The notes beneath the pieces are model-generated. The model had not been told where the DNA came from. It saw only the letters and a program-made list of their open reading frames with translations, and did not search any database. From Desulfovibrio sp. (lineage in GTDB: Bacteria; Desulfobacterota; Desulfovibrionia; Desulfovibrionales; Desulfovibrionaceae), in assembly GCF_019424165.1 (NCBI RefSeq), contig NZ_JAHZAA010000004.1:1-57656 (forward strand): 57,656 nt of DNA. The letters are read 5' to 3'. Position numbers and translations under genes: made by a program. This document shows positions 39,957 through 49,533 of the stretch, in pieces (the first letter of the stretch is position 1; each line of letters opens with the position of its first letter).

Positions 39957-40403
39957 ATTGTGAGCAAGAAGCTCCGCCGTGCAGTGTGGCTGCGGGGTCA
40001 AGGGCCGTAATGAGGGCCTTAACGCTTTGCGAGTGGGCATTCCTTAAAGGTCAAGAAGCTCTAATGGCTGCCTGCTTGTCTTTTGGGTCGCCTGCCGGAG
40101 CACCCCAGAGGCCTTCCGGCACTTTACATCTGCGAGAGCTGCGCGGCCTGTGCTGCGGGAATTTCCTCGTTTCGCTCAGATCTGTCTGCGTGCCGCGCAA
40201 TGCCGTTCACGAGCTTGGCTGATGGCAGAAACAGTTTGTTATGAGCCTGCTGCTTCACAAGAATCTTGGGCATAAATCAAGGCTAATTTCAGGGGTAACC
40301 GCTTTGGCGGTCTGCCTCTTGCATGTGGCCGCGGGCAGAAACCATACCGGGACAGAAGAGTTGTATGGTGTGTCCGTTGCGCAGCCAATGGCGGGCGTGC
40401 TTT

Positions 40404-41498
40404 TTACCCGCAATTTTCCGGATCGCCGTCTGCTCCGGCGGTATCCTTTTGCCGGGCGACCTTGAGCTGACCGCAGGCTGCCTTGATATCCTGCCCTTTG
40501 CTTTTGCGGAGAATGGCGGTGATGCCTCTGTTCCAGAGGTACTTTTCAAACGCCAGTATGCGCTCCTCGCTGGGGGCCTTGTAGGGGGAGCCTTCCGTAG
40601 CGTTATATACAATGATGTTCAGCTTGCCCTTGACAGCGCTGATCAGCGGAGCCAGCTCTCTGGCATGCTCCAGGCCGTCGTTGACGCCGCCGAGCATCAG
40701 ATATTCAAAGGTGATGTGCTCGCGCGTATTGAGCGGATAAGATTTGAGCGCTGCCATGAGGTCGTTCATCTGCCAGCGTGCGGCCTTGGGCATGATGCGC
40801 TGGCGCACCGCCTGATTGGATGCATGCAATGATACGGCCAGATAGGCCAGCCCGGATTCGCCCAGTTCTTTCAGCCCTTTTTCAATGCCGCAGGTGGAAA
40901 CCGTGATGCGGCGGGGCGAAAAACCAAGCCCCCTGTCGTTATTAAGGCTTTCGAGCGAGCGCATGACTTCTTTCAGGTTCAGCAGGGGTTCGCCCATACC
41001 CATAAAAACAAGGTTGCGCAGCATGGGCCAGTGCAGGCGGGTATCGCCCAGATGGTGGCGAGCCACCAGTATCTGGCCGAGAATTTCGCCCATGGTCATG
41101 TTGCGCTCAAAGCCCATTTGCCCCGTGGCGCAGAAGGTACAGCCCATAGCGCAACCCACCTGACAGGACAGGCATTGCGTCCAGCGGCGCACGCCCTCGC
41201 GTGAATCAGAAGGAATAAGCACGGTCTCTATCTGCGCACCATCTTCAAGGCGCAGCAAAAATTTTGTGGTCCCGTCCCGGCTTTCTTCCACAGCGCTGAC
41301 TTCCGGCCAGACAATACAGGCCTTGGCGGCGAGCATCTCGCGGCAGGGGCGGGATATGTTGGTCATGGTGTCGAAATCGCGCGCCATGCGCTGCCATATC
41401 CACTGCCACAACTGCATGGCGCGAAATTTGGGTTCGCCCAGTTCTGCCTGGGTCCAGGCTTCCAGTTCGGGAAGTGTAAGATTGAGAAGGTTGGTCAT
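40404..41498 (-). CDS. rlmN: 23S rRNA/tRNA adenine-C2 methyltransferase
   Basis: The product is 364 residues from the ATG at 41498 (MTNLLNLTLPELEAW). The upstream extension is not family-like. It is a radical-SAM enzyme with the cluster motif CAMGCTFCATG, the SAM-binding stretch LVFMGMGEPLLN, the second-cysteine loop ISTCG-type VSTCGIEKGLKEL and the C-terminal YNATEGSPYKAPSEERIL then RKSKGQDIKAACGQL, which contains the methyl-carrying cysteine. It methylates A2503 of 23S rRNA and A37 of some tRNAs. It is a single minus-strand gene. Confidence 0.95.
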   Translation of the reverse strand: MTNLLNLTLPELEAWTQAELGEPKFRAMQLWQWIWQRMARDFDTMTNISRPCREMLAAKACIVWPEVSAVEESRDGTTKFLLRLEDGAQIETVLIPSDSREGVRRWTQCLSCQVGCAMGCTFCATGQMGFERNMTMGEILGQILVARHHLGDTRLHWPMLRNLVFMGMGEPLLNLKEVMRSLESLNNDRGLGFSPRRITVSTCGIEKGLKELGESGLAYLAVSLHASNQAVRQRIMPKAARWQMNDLMAALKSYPLNTREHITFEYLMLGGVNDGLEHARELAPLISAVKGKLNIIVYNATEGSPYKAPSEERILAFEKYLWNRGITAILRKSKGQDIKAACGQLKVARQKDTAGADGDPENCG

Positions 41499-41684
41499 TC
41501 TGTCCTGCCGGGGGCGTCCTGCTGCGTGTTGTGGTTTCGGCCCCGCCCTGTGCGTAACGGCCCGCCCCTTGTTTACCGGGAGGAGGGCAAGAGTACAAGG
41601 AGATTTGTTAGGGAGCGCCTTGGCGGCGTCCCCTGCGCATCGCGCAATACCCTTTCCGCCGCAGGCGGCAAGACCAAAAAGAAA

Positions 41685-41712
41685 AGGCCGCCCCATGTTT
41701 CAGAGGCGGCCT
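41685..41712 (-). terminator. Terminator of the HD/nucleotidyltransferase-like gene
   Basis: AGGCCGCC (41685-41692) pairs with GGCGGCCT (41705-41712). On the minus strand it is followed by TTTCTTTTT. Confidence 0.75.
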
Positions 41713-41755
41713 CAATAGTAACCTGACCTGTACTACCTGTAATGGTTCTCGCCAA

Positions 41756-43087
41756 TTAACCCACAGACTTCCGCGCGTACTCGCGCACAAAGCTCACTGC
41801 CGATTCCAGATCCGTCACTTCCCCGGCGATCTGGGCCTTGAGCATCGCGTCGCGGATAATCCCCACTTGCGGACCGGGCGAAAGCTTGGTTTCGCTCATG
41901 ATTTCGTTGCCGTTCAGCAGGGGTTCCAGCATCTGTTCCGGTGTTTCGGCGCGGTCCAGATACTTCATATTGTGGTTGAACGATGTGGGAATGCCGTCAC
42001 GCGCCTTGAGGTCGGCCCGGGCCATGGCAATAAGGCGGGGGTAGTCGTCCAGCGCCTTGAACCGGCGAATGCCGCGGTCGGTCATCATGAAATGAAAGCG
42101 CATGTGGTTGCGCACCAGGTGGCAGAGCAGGTCGATGTCTTCCTGGGCGAAGTGCAGCCGCCGCAGAATCTTGCGTGTGACCTTGGCCCCCACGCGGTGA
42201 TGCTGGTAGTAGGTCCACAGGCCGTCATAGTATTCACCGGTATACAGCTTGCCCACATCGTGGAAAAGCATGGCCATGGTCCCGAGCCAGTCGTAATGGA
42301 AATCTTCTTCGGGGTAACACTTCATGCATTCAAGGGTATGCTCGAAAACATTTTCGGTGTCGCCTTCTTTATTTCGCATCTGGGTCAGGCAGGAAAGGGC
42401 CGCCACTTCGGGAATAAGGCCCTGAAGAATGTGGGCGTCAAACAAAAGGCGTACAAAGCGGTGCATGTTTTCTGCAGCAACCTTGCGCCATTCGTCCATA
42501 ATGTCCGTGGCGGGGACGTAGTCCAGCACACGGCTCGATGCGCGCACAATGGCAAGCCAGGTATTGGGCTCGATGGGCAGATCGAAGTTGGCGGCAAAGC
42601 GCAATGCGCGCACAGCCAGCAGATAGTCGTGCCGCAGGGTTTCATCGGGCAGGCCGGTCAGGCTGATGGCCCCGCTTTTGATGTCTTCAAAGCCATCGTA
42701 TACATCCCCCGTGTTTTCGGGAGTGCTGAAGCCCGTGAGGCGCAACTTGAGGCGCTCTTCATGGCTCATGAGGTCAATCATGGTGGGGGTGATCTTGATG
42801 AGCGAAAGCTCGGGATGCCCCGCTGCGGCCACTTCAAGGGGATAGAAGCGGTAGGTGACGCCGTTTTCTTGCATAACGGCCAGAGCACGCTTTTCAGGTG
42901 CGGCCTGCGCCTTGGGGAAAAGCTTGAACAGCGTGTCCATATCCGGTTCGCAGGCAATATCTACAGCCAGCTGCCCGGTCCTTTCGAGCAGATGTTCCTG
43001 CAAGGGGGCGTTGATGACGTGGGCGTCATAACCGTTGCGCAAAAAGGTTTTGCAAATGGTTATGGCGTCTTTGAGTGCTTGCTTCAT
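41756..43087 (-). CDS. tRNA nucleotidyltransferase-like protein with HD domain and altered catalytic head
   Basis: The product is 443 residues from the ATG at 43087, with AAGGAG upstream. The middle and C-terminal parts match class II CCA-adding/poly(A) polymerase-like proteins: LRHDYLLAVRALRFAANFDL, then an HD domain (LFHDVGKLYTGEYYDG...HHRVGA). The head domain is unusual. Where active enzymes have GGxVRD and a DxD metal pair, this has NGYDAHVINAPLQEHLL and LAVDIACEP, so the usual metal ligands are not all there. The HD residues look intact, so phosphohydrolase activity is possible. It may be a specialised or non-adding member of the family. Confidence 0.7.
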   Translation of the reverse strand: MKQALKDAITICKTFLRNGYDAHVINAPLQEHLLERTGQLAVDIACEPDMDTLFKLFPKAQAAPEKRALAVMQENGVTYRFYPLEVAAAGHPELSLIKITPTMIDLMSHEERLKLRLTGFSTPENTGDVYDGFEDIKSGAISLTGLPDETLRHDYLLAVRALRFAANFDLPIEPNTWLAIVRASSRVLDYVPATDIMDEWRKVAAENMHRFVRLLFDAHILQGLIPEVAALSCLTQMRNKEGDTENVFEHTLECMKCYPEEDFHYDWLGTMAMLFHDVGKLYTGEYYDGLWTYYQHHRVGAKVTRKILRRLHFAQEDIDLLCHLVRNHMRFHFMMTDRGIRRFKALDDYPRLIAMARADLKARDGIPTSFNHNMKYLDRAETPEQMLEPLLNGNEIMSETKLSPGPQVGIIRDAMLKAQIAGEVTDLESAVSFVREYARKSVG

Positions 43088-43374
43088 CTTGATCTCCTTG
43101 CAAAAGAATGGCGGCAATGACCTGCACTATGCCTTTTGAAACCTATGAAAGTCAAGCATGTCGCCTTGTTGTGCAGCCGGTGGTCTGCCCCCTGATGGGG
43201 GGCGAGGCGGCAATGGTTTTTTGTTTGCACTTGCCGTTATGCATCACAAAATCTGCGTGTTTCGACCATGCGTGGGGTTTGTGCATGCTGTGCCGGCAGA
43301 ATTTTTCGCAACATCTGCATATGTTCAATGATGCAAATCAACAAGTGCATTTTATCACAATGTGGGCATATATG

Positions 43375-43410
43375 AAAGCCCCCGCACGGACATATCCGCA
43401 CGGGGGCTTT
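43375..43410 (+). terminator. Hairpin between dsrP and the upstream gene region
   Basis: AAAGCCCCCG (43375-43384) pairs with CGGGGGCTTT (43401-43410), with an inner CGGA/TCCG. T residues follow on the plus strand. It lies ~105 bp past the dsrP stop and may end the dsr transcript from the other side. No gene is evident in 43,118-43,514. Confidence 0.65.
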
Positions 43411-43514
43411 ATTTTATGAAACCAGACCGGCCCTGGCCGGGATAAGAGCAGATTGACATCGAAAATGTTTATCCGCTCCGCGGGATTTTACAAAAATCCC
43501 CGTTATGCAACGCG

Positions 43515-44684
43515 CTAGTCGTGCATCTGGTTCACTTCCATCTTGACGCCAAGGGCAATCTTCCACAGCAGGGAGAGCACCAGAGCGCCGATGGCGTACA
43601 CGCCCAGAGCAACGGCAATTTCCTTGGCCGAGGGCATGTACGGGGTGAAGGCTTCAAACATGTTGGGCGTGAAGCCCGCGACCAGCAGGCCGAGGCCCTT
43701 GTCGATCCACGAGGCCAGCACCAGCATGATGAGCGCGATGGGCAGCACGTTGGCGTTTTCGCGCAGTTTGGGCGGAATAAGCAGGGCCAGCGAGGCGAAG
43801 GCCATGATTACGGCGCCCCACATCCAGTAGCTCACCCAGGTCAGGTGTCCGCCATGACCGAAGAAGAGGAAGTGGATGGGTTCTTCATGCCCGGGAATAC
43901 CGCTGTAGAAGGCGGTGAAGATTTCCAGCAGGTAGAAGAATACGTTGATGCACATGGCATAAACGATGATGGTGGTCAGGGTTTTTACGGCTTCCTTGCC
44001 GGGGTCGAAGCTGGTCAGGCGGCGCAGCACCATCATAAGCAGAAGCAGGATGGCAGGACCGGAACAGAACGCCGAGGACAGGAAGCGGGCAGCCATGATG
44101 GCGGTAAGCCAGTAATGGCGGCCGGGGATGCCCGCATACAGGAAGGCCGTAACCGTGTGAATGGAGAAAGCCCAAAGGATGGAAAGGTAGATAAGGGGCT
44201 TGATCCATTTGGGCGGGTCAATTTCGTGCCTTTCGGCCTCAAGGGTGACCCAGCCAATGATGATGTTGAGGCCAAGATAGCCGATGAGCACCATCATGTC
44301 GTAGAACATGACGGAATTGGGCGAGGGGTGGAGCATGACGTTGAGCATGCGCTGGGGCTGGCCCAGGTCCACCACGATGAACAGCGCGCACATGACCACG
44401 GCCGCAACGGCCATGAATTCACCGAAAATGATCATGCGCTTGAACTTTTTATAGTGATGGAAGTAGGTGGGCAGCACCAGCATGACAGCCGAGGCCGCCA
44501 CACCCACGAAATAGGTGAATTGCGAAATATACAGTCCCCACGAAACGTCGCGGCTCAGGCCGGTGACGGAGAGACCGTTGTACAACTGATCCAGATACAC
44601 AAGGCCGCAACCCGCGATGACGACGAGCAGAAAGAGCAGCCACATGTAGAAGGTCTTAGGACCGTCGAGCAATTTTTCAAGCAT
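43515..44684 (-). CDS. dsrP: DsrP, NrfD-type integral membrane subunit of DsrMKJOP
   Basis: This 389-residue protein has about ten predicted membrane spans (MWLLFLLVVIAGCGLVYLDQ, FVGVAASAVMLVLPTYF, VMCALFIVVDLGQPQRM, ...). NrfD/PsrC-family proteins hold the quinone site and pass electrons to or from a periplasmic iron-sulfur partner, here DsrO. It is the last of five genes transcribed dsrM-K-J-O-P, 12 bp after dsrO. The complex links menaquinone and periplasmic electrons to the cytoplasmic DsrC/DsrAB sulfite-reduction system. Confidence 0.95.
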   Translation of the reverse strand: MLEKLLDGPKTFYMWLLFLLVVIAGCGLVYLDQLYNGLSVTGLSRDVSWGLYISQFTYFVGVAASAVMLVLPTYFHHYKKFKRMIIFGEFMAVAAVVMCALFIVVDLGQPQRMLNVMLHPSPNSVMFYDMMVLIGYLGLNIIIGWVTLEAERHEIDPPKWIKPLIYLSILWAFSIHTVTAFLYAGIPGRHYWLTAIMAARFLSSAFCSGPAILLLLMMVLRRLTSFDPGKEAVKTLTTIIVYAMCINVFFYLLEIFTAFYSGIPGHEEPIHFLFFGHGGHLTWVSYWMWGAVIMAFASLALLIPPKLRENANVLPIALIMLVLASWIDKGLGLLVAGFTPNMFEAFTPYMPSAKEIAVALGVYAIGALVLSLLWKIALGVKMEVNQMHD

Positions 44685-44696
44685 GGCCTGTTCTCC

Positions 44697-45479
44697 CTAA
44701 ATGAGGTAGTAAACGCCGGGCTGGGTACCCAGGCTGGGCTTGCGGCGAATACTGTAGTTGGTGGCCAAAGCCTGACGCACCGTTGAGTTGGGGTCTTCCA
44801 GGTCGCCGAAAAGAATTTTGCCATTGGCTGCTTCAACGCAGGCGGGCATCTGGCCTACGGCCAGGCGCTCGGCGCAGAAGGTACATTTTTCGACCACGCC
44901 GATCATACGCGTGGGATACTCGGGATTGGGCACAGGATCCGCCAGGAACTTGCGCGGGTCCTTGAAGTTGAACGAGCGCGCGCCGTAGGGACAGCCCGCC
45001 ATGCAGAACCGGCAGCCGATGCAGCGGTGGTAGTCCATGGCGACAATGCCGTCGTCCATTTTGTAGGTGGCCTGAGTGGGGCACACGCGCACGCAGGGCG
45101 GGTTGGTGCAGTGGTTGCACAAAAGCGGGTACATGGACTCGCGGGTGTGCGTGTTCAGGTGCGCGTTCATGTCGTCAGGGAAGACATGGGCGTAGCTGTC
45201 CAGCCAGAACCACTTGATGTCCTGATTGTCAGGAATGTGCGGCACGTTGTGGAAGCTGTGGCACGCCTCGATCAGGGGCTTGTAGTCTTCGGGGCCTTTG
45301 AACTGGCGCGTGTCGATAACCATGCCCCAGCGCTTGGCGTGCAGGGCGTTGGCCGCGCGTTCATACTTGCCGGGGGCAATCTGCGCCTGGGCCACGCCAG
45401 ACAGGGCAGCCATGCCGCTGGTAAGGGCAAAGGCCGAAAAGCCCGCCACTTTCAGAAAGCTTCTTCTGCTCTTGTTCAT
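44697..45479 (-). CDS. dsrO: DsrO, periplasmic ferredoxin-like subunit of DsrMKJOP
   Basis: The product is 260 residues from the ATG at 45479, which shares one base with the dsrJ stop (TAATG). It has a twin-arginine signal (KSRRSFLKVAGFSAFAL), so it is exported folded. Four-cysteine motifs for [4Fe-4S] clusters are seen in CNHCTNPPCVRVCP, CIGCRFCMAGCPYGAR and CTFCAERLAVGQMPAC. It passes electrons between the cytochrome DsrJ and the membrane subunit DsrP. Codon overlap with dsrJ and closeness to dsrP show co-translation. Confidence 0.95.
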   Translation of the reverse strand: MNKSRRSFLKVAGFSAFALTSGMAALSGVAQAQIAPGKYERAANALHAKRWGMVIDTRQFKGPEDYKPLIEACHSFHNVPHIPDNQDIKWFWLDSYAHVFPDDMNAHLNTHTRESMYPLLCNHCTNPPCVRVCPTQATYKMDDGIVAMDYHRCIGCRFCMAGCPYGARSFNFKDPRKFLADPVPNPEYPTRMIGVVEKCTFCAERLAVGQMPACVEAANGKILFGDLEDPNSTVRQALATNYSIRRKPSLGTQPGVYYLI

Positions 45480-45859
45480 TACTTGCTCCCCTGGGGAATG
45501 ATGTGGCAAGTCCAGCAATACGGATCAACACCGTTGGCTGTATGGCACTTCTCACAGAATTCCTTGTAGTTGCTGTGGCACTTCAAGCAGGTATTCTGCA
45601 GGCTGATGGTCCATTTTTTGCCGCTGGTGGCCACATAAACGCGGTTTTCCTTGCGCAGGGCTTCATCGCGCCATTCATTGAGCAGGCGCATGTGCTGGTC
45701 GCGCATGAACTGCACGTCCTCGATGCATTCCTTTTCACCCTTGGGCAGCTCAATGCCTGTGCTCTTATAGTCCTGCCCCATCAGGCTCAACCAGAAAGGG
45801 GAGGTAAACAGGGCCACAAAGATGACGATTCCGACGATAACTGCTTTGGCGTTATACAT
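45479..45859 (-). CDS. dsrJ: DsrJ, membrane-anchored triheme cytochrome c
   Basis: This 126-residue protein has an uncleaved N-terminal anchor (AVIVGIVIFVALFTSPFWLS) and three CxxCH haem sites near the C-terminus: CLKCH, CEKCH and CWTCH. DsrJ sits on the periplasmic face and exchanges electrons with DsrO. In known DsrJ one haem has unusual His/Cys ligation, and I cannot assign that ligand here. The start is an ATG directly next to the dsrK stop. The ATG of dsrO overlaps its stop. Confidence 0.95.
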   Translation of the reverse strand: MYNAKAVIVGIVIFVALFTSPFWLSLMGQDYKSTGIELPKGEKECIEDVQFMRDQHMRLLNEWRDEALRKENRVYVATSGKKWTISLQNTCLKCHSNYKEFCEKCHTANGVDPYCWTCHIIPQGSK

Positions 45860-47503
45860 TTATTGGCCCTCCCCCTGCGCTTCGGGCGCATCCTCATCAT
45901 CTGCCACGTTGGGCAGATCTTCCTGGCGCAGGTCCATGGTACGCTTGCATTCGCCCTTCATGACAAGGGCGTTGCCCACCAGTTCGTGCAGCCCGCTCAC
46001 ATTGACGCCGGGCGCCCAGTAGTTGGCAAGCGGGGGCAGGGTGGCGCGGTCGATGGCGCACACGCAGGCCATGTGGTTGACGCCGTATTTTTCTTGCACA
46101 AAACGCAGGGCATTGCCGCGGGGCATACCGGCGCGCATGCGCAGTTCCATGATTTCTTCGGTGTTCAGGCCCGAACCGGCGCCGCAGCAGAAGGTCTGCT
46201 CGCGGATGGTGTTTTCGGGCATTTCGTGGAAGTTGTTGCACACGGCGTTGAGCACGTAGCGCGGTTCATCCAGCAGACCCATGGCGCGTGCGGGGTTGCA
46301 GCTGTCATGGAAGGTGGTGATGATATGGTCGTTACGGCTGGGATCCAGATTCAGCTTGTTGTGGTGAATCAGGTCGGCCGTGAATTCCGCAATGTGCACC
46401 ATCTTGGTGGAGGCGGCGTTTTTGAACACCGTACCCGTGATGGGCGACACGGGTACTTCCATATTGGCCGGTGACGGGCCGTTGTAGGTATCCATGTACT
46501 GGTTGATCACACGCCACATGTGGCCGCATTCGCCGCCCAGAATCCACTTGGAACCCAGGCGCTCGGCTTCGGCATACATTTTGGCGTTGAGCTTCTTGGC
46601 CATGTTGAAGGTGGTGAAGGAACCGAAGTTGCCGCCTTCAGAAGCATAGGTCGAGAAGGTGTAGTCAAGGTCAAGCTCGTGGAAGAGCATGAGGTAACCC
46701 ATGAAGGTGTAGATGCCGGGGTCGGCAAACACGTCACCCGAGGGCGTGATGAACAGGATTTCGCGGCCCTTTTCGTTGAAGGGCGTTTTGGGGCGGATGC
46801 CGGTGATGGTTTCGCAGTCATCGGCCAGCATTTCCACGATTTCCACGAAGGAGTGGGGCTGGATGCCCAGGTGGTTGCCCGTGAAGCTGCAGTTTTTCAC
46901 CGGGTCCATGATCCAGTGCGTGCCAAGGCCCACTTCGTGCATCAGTTCGCGCACAATGGCGGTGATTTCGGCCGTGTCGATGCCGTAAGGGCAGAAGAGC
47001 GAACAGCGGCGGCACTCGGTGCACTGGTAGGCGTAGTAGTACAGTTCCTTGACGACGGACACGTCCCAGCCTCGGGCGCCGACCTTTTTGCCGAGAAGCT
47101 TGCCCAGCATGGTGTAATCGCGGCGGTAGAGCGAGCGCAGAAGCTCGGCGCGCAGCACGGGCATGTTCTTGGGATCATTGGTGCCGAGGAAGAAGTGGCA
47201 CTTGTCGGCACAGGCGCCGCAGCGCACACAGATGTCCATAAAGAGCTTGAGCGAGCGGTGCTTCTCAAGCTTGTCGGCAAAGGCGTCGCACAGAATTTCT
47301 TCCCAGTTTTCGGGCAGATTCCAGTCTTCTGCGGCCGGATCCCACTCATGGGGATTGGGCATGTGCAGCAGTTCCATGGTATCTTTTTTGGCCGGATAGC
47401 AAAAACTGCCCGGCGTGAATTCCGGCTTGACATCAAGCCAGCCTTCGGCCGGAAAGTCCGGACGACTGGCGACAAGCATTTGCGGTGTAGGTAATTTTGC
47501 CAT
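45860..47503 (-). CDS. dsrK: DsrK, HdrD-like cytoplasmic iron-sulfur subunit
   Basis: This 547-residue protein has two ferredoxin-type motifs near residues 90 and 165 (CVRCGACADKCHFFLG and CTECRRCSLFCPYGID). Its C-terminal half has CCG-type cysteines (CNPARAMGLLDEP...TFCCGAGSGLN...MACVCAID) that hold the special [4Fe-4S] cluster of HdrD-type reductases. DsrK is thought to act on the DsrC trisulfide or disulfide, joining DsrMKJOP to sulfite reductase. It begins 12 bp after dsrM and abuts dsrJ. Confidence 0.95.
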   Translation of the reverse strand: MAKLPTPQMLVASRPDFPAEGWLDVKPEFTPGSFCYPAKKDTMELLHMPNPHEWDPAAEDWNLPENWEEILCDAFADKLEKHRSLKLFMDICVRCGACADKCHFFLGTNDPKNMPVLRAELLRSLYRRDYTMLGKLLGKKVGARGWDVSVVKELYYYAYQCTECRRCSLFCPYGIDTAEITAIVRELMHEVGLGTHWIMDPVKNCSFTGNHLGIQPHSFVEIVEMLADDCETITGIRPKTPFNEKGREILFITPSGDVFADPGIYTFMGYLMLFHELDLDYTFSTYASEGGNFGSFTTFNMAKKLNAKMYAEAERLGSKWILGGECGHMWRVINQYMDTYNGPSPANMEVPVSPITGTVFKNAASTKMVHIAEFTADLIHHNKLNLDPSRNDHIITTFHDSCNPARAMGLLDEPRYVLNAVCNNFHEMPENTIREQTFCCGAGSGLNTEEIMELRMRAGMPRGNALRFVQEKYGVNHMACVCAIDRATLPPLANYWAPGVNVSGLHELVGNALVMKGECKRTMDLRQEDLPNVADDEDAPEAQGEGQ

Positions 47504-47515
47504 GATGAAGACTCC

Positions 47516-48535
47516 TTACTCGGCGGCCTTTTCGGGTTGCTTTTCCAGCGGCAGCCCGGCTTCAGCCATGGCTTCGCGGTAGGTATCCTCGTACTCGGCG
47601 TAGGTGAAGTACTGCTTGGGCGGATTCCAGGGGTTGATATGGCGCACCCGGCGTGAGTTGTTGGCCAGGTTACGCGTGGGGCTGAAGAACACGCCCGGCA
47701 TATGCATGAGCTTGGAGAAGGGGAAGTAAATCAGCAGTACGCACACCAGAGTAAGGTGGGTGAAGAAAAGCGCGTTGATGCCTGCAGTGGACACGGGCGC
47801 AAAATGCGTGAGGCCCATGACGAAAATCTTGACCTGGGCTATTTCGGTCTTATCGAAATAGCGCAGGCACAGGCCGGAGCTGATGATACTGATGATAAGC
47901 CACAACGGAAAATAGTCGTTGAACAGCGAGATGTAACGCAGACGCTGGTCGAAAATGCGGCGGCCAAGCAGAAAGAGCACGCCCACAAGCACCAGTCCGC
48001 CGGTCATGAAAAAGCGGGGCGAACCTACCTGCATGATGCCGTCGATGGTTTCCAGAAAGGAAATACAGGACGGGATAGGTTCCATAAAGAAGCGGAAGTG
48101 GCGGATGAAAACCAGCAGAAAACAGTAGTGGAACAGCAGGGCAAACACCCAGAGCCACTTGGAGGAAAAATAGATGGTGCGCGGCCCGTTGCTGATGGGG
48201 TCATTTTCGCGCACATCGGCAACCGTGTTGCGGAACAGCGAACGGAAGAAGAATACTTCCAGAAACATGCGGCGCACAACGTCCCAGGTGTTGCTGGGGC
48301 TGTCGAGCCGGTTGGGCTTGATGAAATCAAGCGAAACTTCCTGGCCGCCGGTGGTGGGGATGGAGAAGGGTACTGGCGATTTGGCCCAGTACACCATACG
48401 CCAGATAACACCGACGATAAAAACGACGACTGCAACATAAGGCAGCACAACGCCGAACAGAGGCGCAAGCCCTATGGCCGCTCCCGCCCAGGCGATGGCT
48501 CCTATGAGCAGCACCAGCAGTAATGAATTGAACAT
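47516..48535 (-). CDS. dsrM: DsrM, NarI-like membrane cytochrome b
   Basis: This 339-residue protein has six or so membrane spans. The NarI-like core has histidines for haem b in ALLFHYCFLLVFIRHFRFF and FSKLMHMPGVFFSPTRN. It oxidises or reduces menaquinone and transfers electrons to DsrK. It is the first dsr gene; 122 bp separate it from the RsbRD-like gene upstream on the same strand, so the operon promoter is either there or further upstream. Confidence 0.95.
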   Translation of the reverse strand: MFNSLLLVLLIGAIAWAGAAIGLAPLFGVVLPYVAVVVFIVGVIWRMVYWAKSPVPFSIPTTGGQEVSLDFIKPNRLDSPSNTWDVVRRMFLEVFFFRSLFRNTVADVRENDPISNGPRTIYFSSKWLWVFALLFHYCFLLVFIRHFRFFMEPIPSCISFLETIDGIMQVGSPRFFMTGGLVLVGVLFLLGRRIFDQRLRYISLFNDYFPLWLIISIISSGLCLRYFDKTEIAQVKIFVMGLTHFAPVSTAGINALFFTHLTLVCVLLIYFPFSKLMHMPGVFFSPTRNLANNSRRVRHINPWNPPKQYFTYAEYEDTYREAMAEAGLPLEKQPEKAAE

Positions 48536-48657
48536 TCCCTACCTCACTTCCACTAAAGTTGCCTCAAAAGCCCACCACGGGATATTGAGAAATGCCTGGG
48601 CCGCACACTCCAAAAACCCGCCAGGCACAACGCGGGCAGGGGGTGCGGGGTTCAGCG

Positions 48658-49185
48658 TCAGTCCGCCGGATGCGAAGGGCCGCCTTCCAGCTTTTGCGCC
48701 CAGCGCGCCAGTTGGGCGTATTGGTTGCGAATTTCTGTGATGCGCAGGTCGGCCACAACCTCGCGGGCCTCGGTATACATATCAAAGGCCAGCAGGGTGA
48801 GACTGTCCAGGCGCGATTCGGCTTCCATATAGGAGGCCGTATCGCCCAGAGCTATGAACTCGGGCAAAAGGTGCGTGCGCAGAATGGGCTTCATGAGAAA
48901 AAATACGCCCAATCCCTGGCTGGGAGTATACTTTTGCACCGCGCGCAGCCTGATAAAGCGCTCCAGGGCCTTCTTGGTCTGCCCCGGGTCAACATGCTCG
49001 CCGGCCATGGCGTCATACAGCGCCCCGGCCGCTTCTTTGGTCATATGGGCGACAGGATTGGCAAAAGGATCGTTGCGCGTACGCAAAAAACCTGTCGTTT
49101 CAAAAGGGTAGGTGTCAAACACCTCCTCGGCCCAAAGGCGAACAATTTCACTTTTGTGCTTCCTGAACAATTCCTGTGCTTTCAT
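48658..49185 (-). CDS. RsbRD N-terminal-domain-like protein upstream of dsrM
   Basis: This 175-residue, all-helical globin-like protein resembles the RsbT co-antagonist RsbRD N-terminal domain: FRKHKSEIVRLWAEEVFDTY, FANPVAHMTKEAAGALYDAM and FFLMKPILRTHLLPEF. In other bacteria such domains sense stress signals and are fused to STAS domains, but none is fused here. It lies immediately upstream of dsrMKJOP on the same strand and is probably in the operon. That suggests a sensory or assembly role linked to sulfite reduction. Function is unproven. Confidence 0.7.
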   Translation of the reverse strand: MKAQELFRKHKSEIVRLWAEEVFDTYPFETTGFLRTRNDPFANPVAHMTKEAAGALYDAMAGEHVDPGQTKKALERFIRLRAVQKYTPSQGLGVFFLMKPILRTHLLPEFIALGDTASYMEAESRLDSLTLLAFDMYTEAREVVADLRITEIRNQYAQLARWAQKLEGGPSHPAD

Positions 49186-49533
49186 CCCGCCCTCGCGCCT
49201 TACGGATAAGGCTGTTTCATATAAAGGGGAAGCGCAAAGGGCGTCAAGCCCCTTTGCCGCCGGACAGCGTCACTTGCGCACTTTTTTGCACAATGCCGCG
49301 TTCTGCTTACACGGTGTTCGGGGTTTGGTCCAATTGCGTAGTCCAAACGTATGTTGAAACGTGTGTGGCCGCTTTTTATTTCATCAGCAGGGCGTTACGC
49401 TGTCTGCAGCATGGGCTGCTCCCTTTTTTCAGCTTTGCCCGTTGCCCACCTTTATACGCCGGGGCCGCTGCCCGGCTTGCGGCCTGGCTTTTGTCCGGCA
49501 AAATCCGGGCTGGTATATGTCTGTACCCGCACC

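Noticed and set aside
39986..40465. Small plus-strand frames after iorAB
   Set aside because: Weak composition and no ribosome site; partly antisense to rlmN.
43108..43419. 103-codon plus-strand frame before dsrP
   Set aside because: It ends inside a terminator hairpin and resembles no protein.
45503..47494. Long plus-strand frames opposite dsrJ and dsrK
   Set aside because: Antisense shadows caused by high GC at third codon positions.
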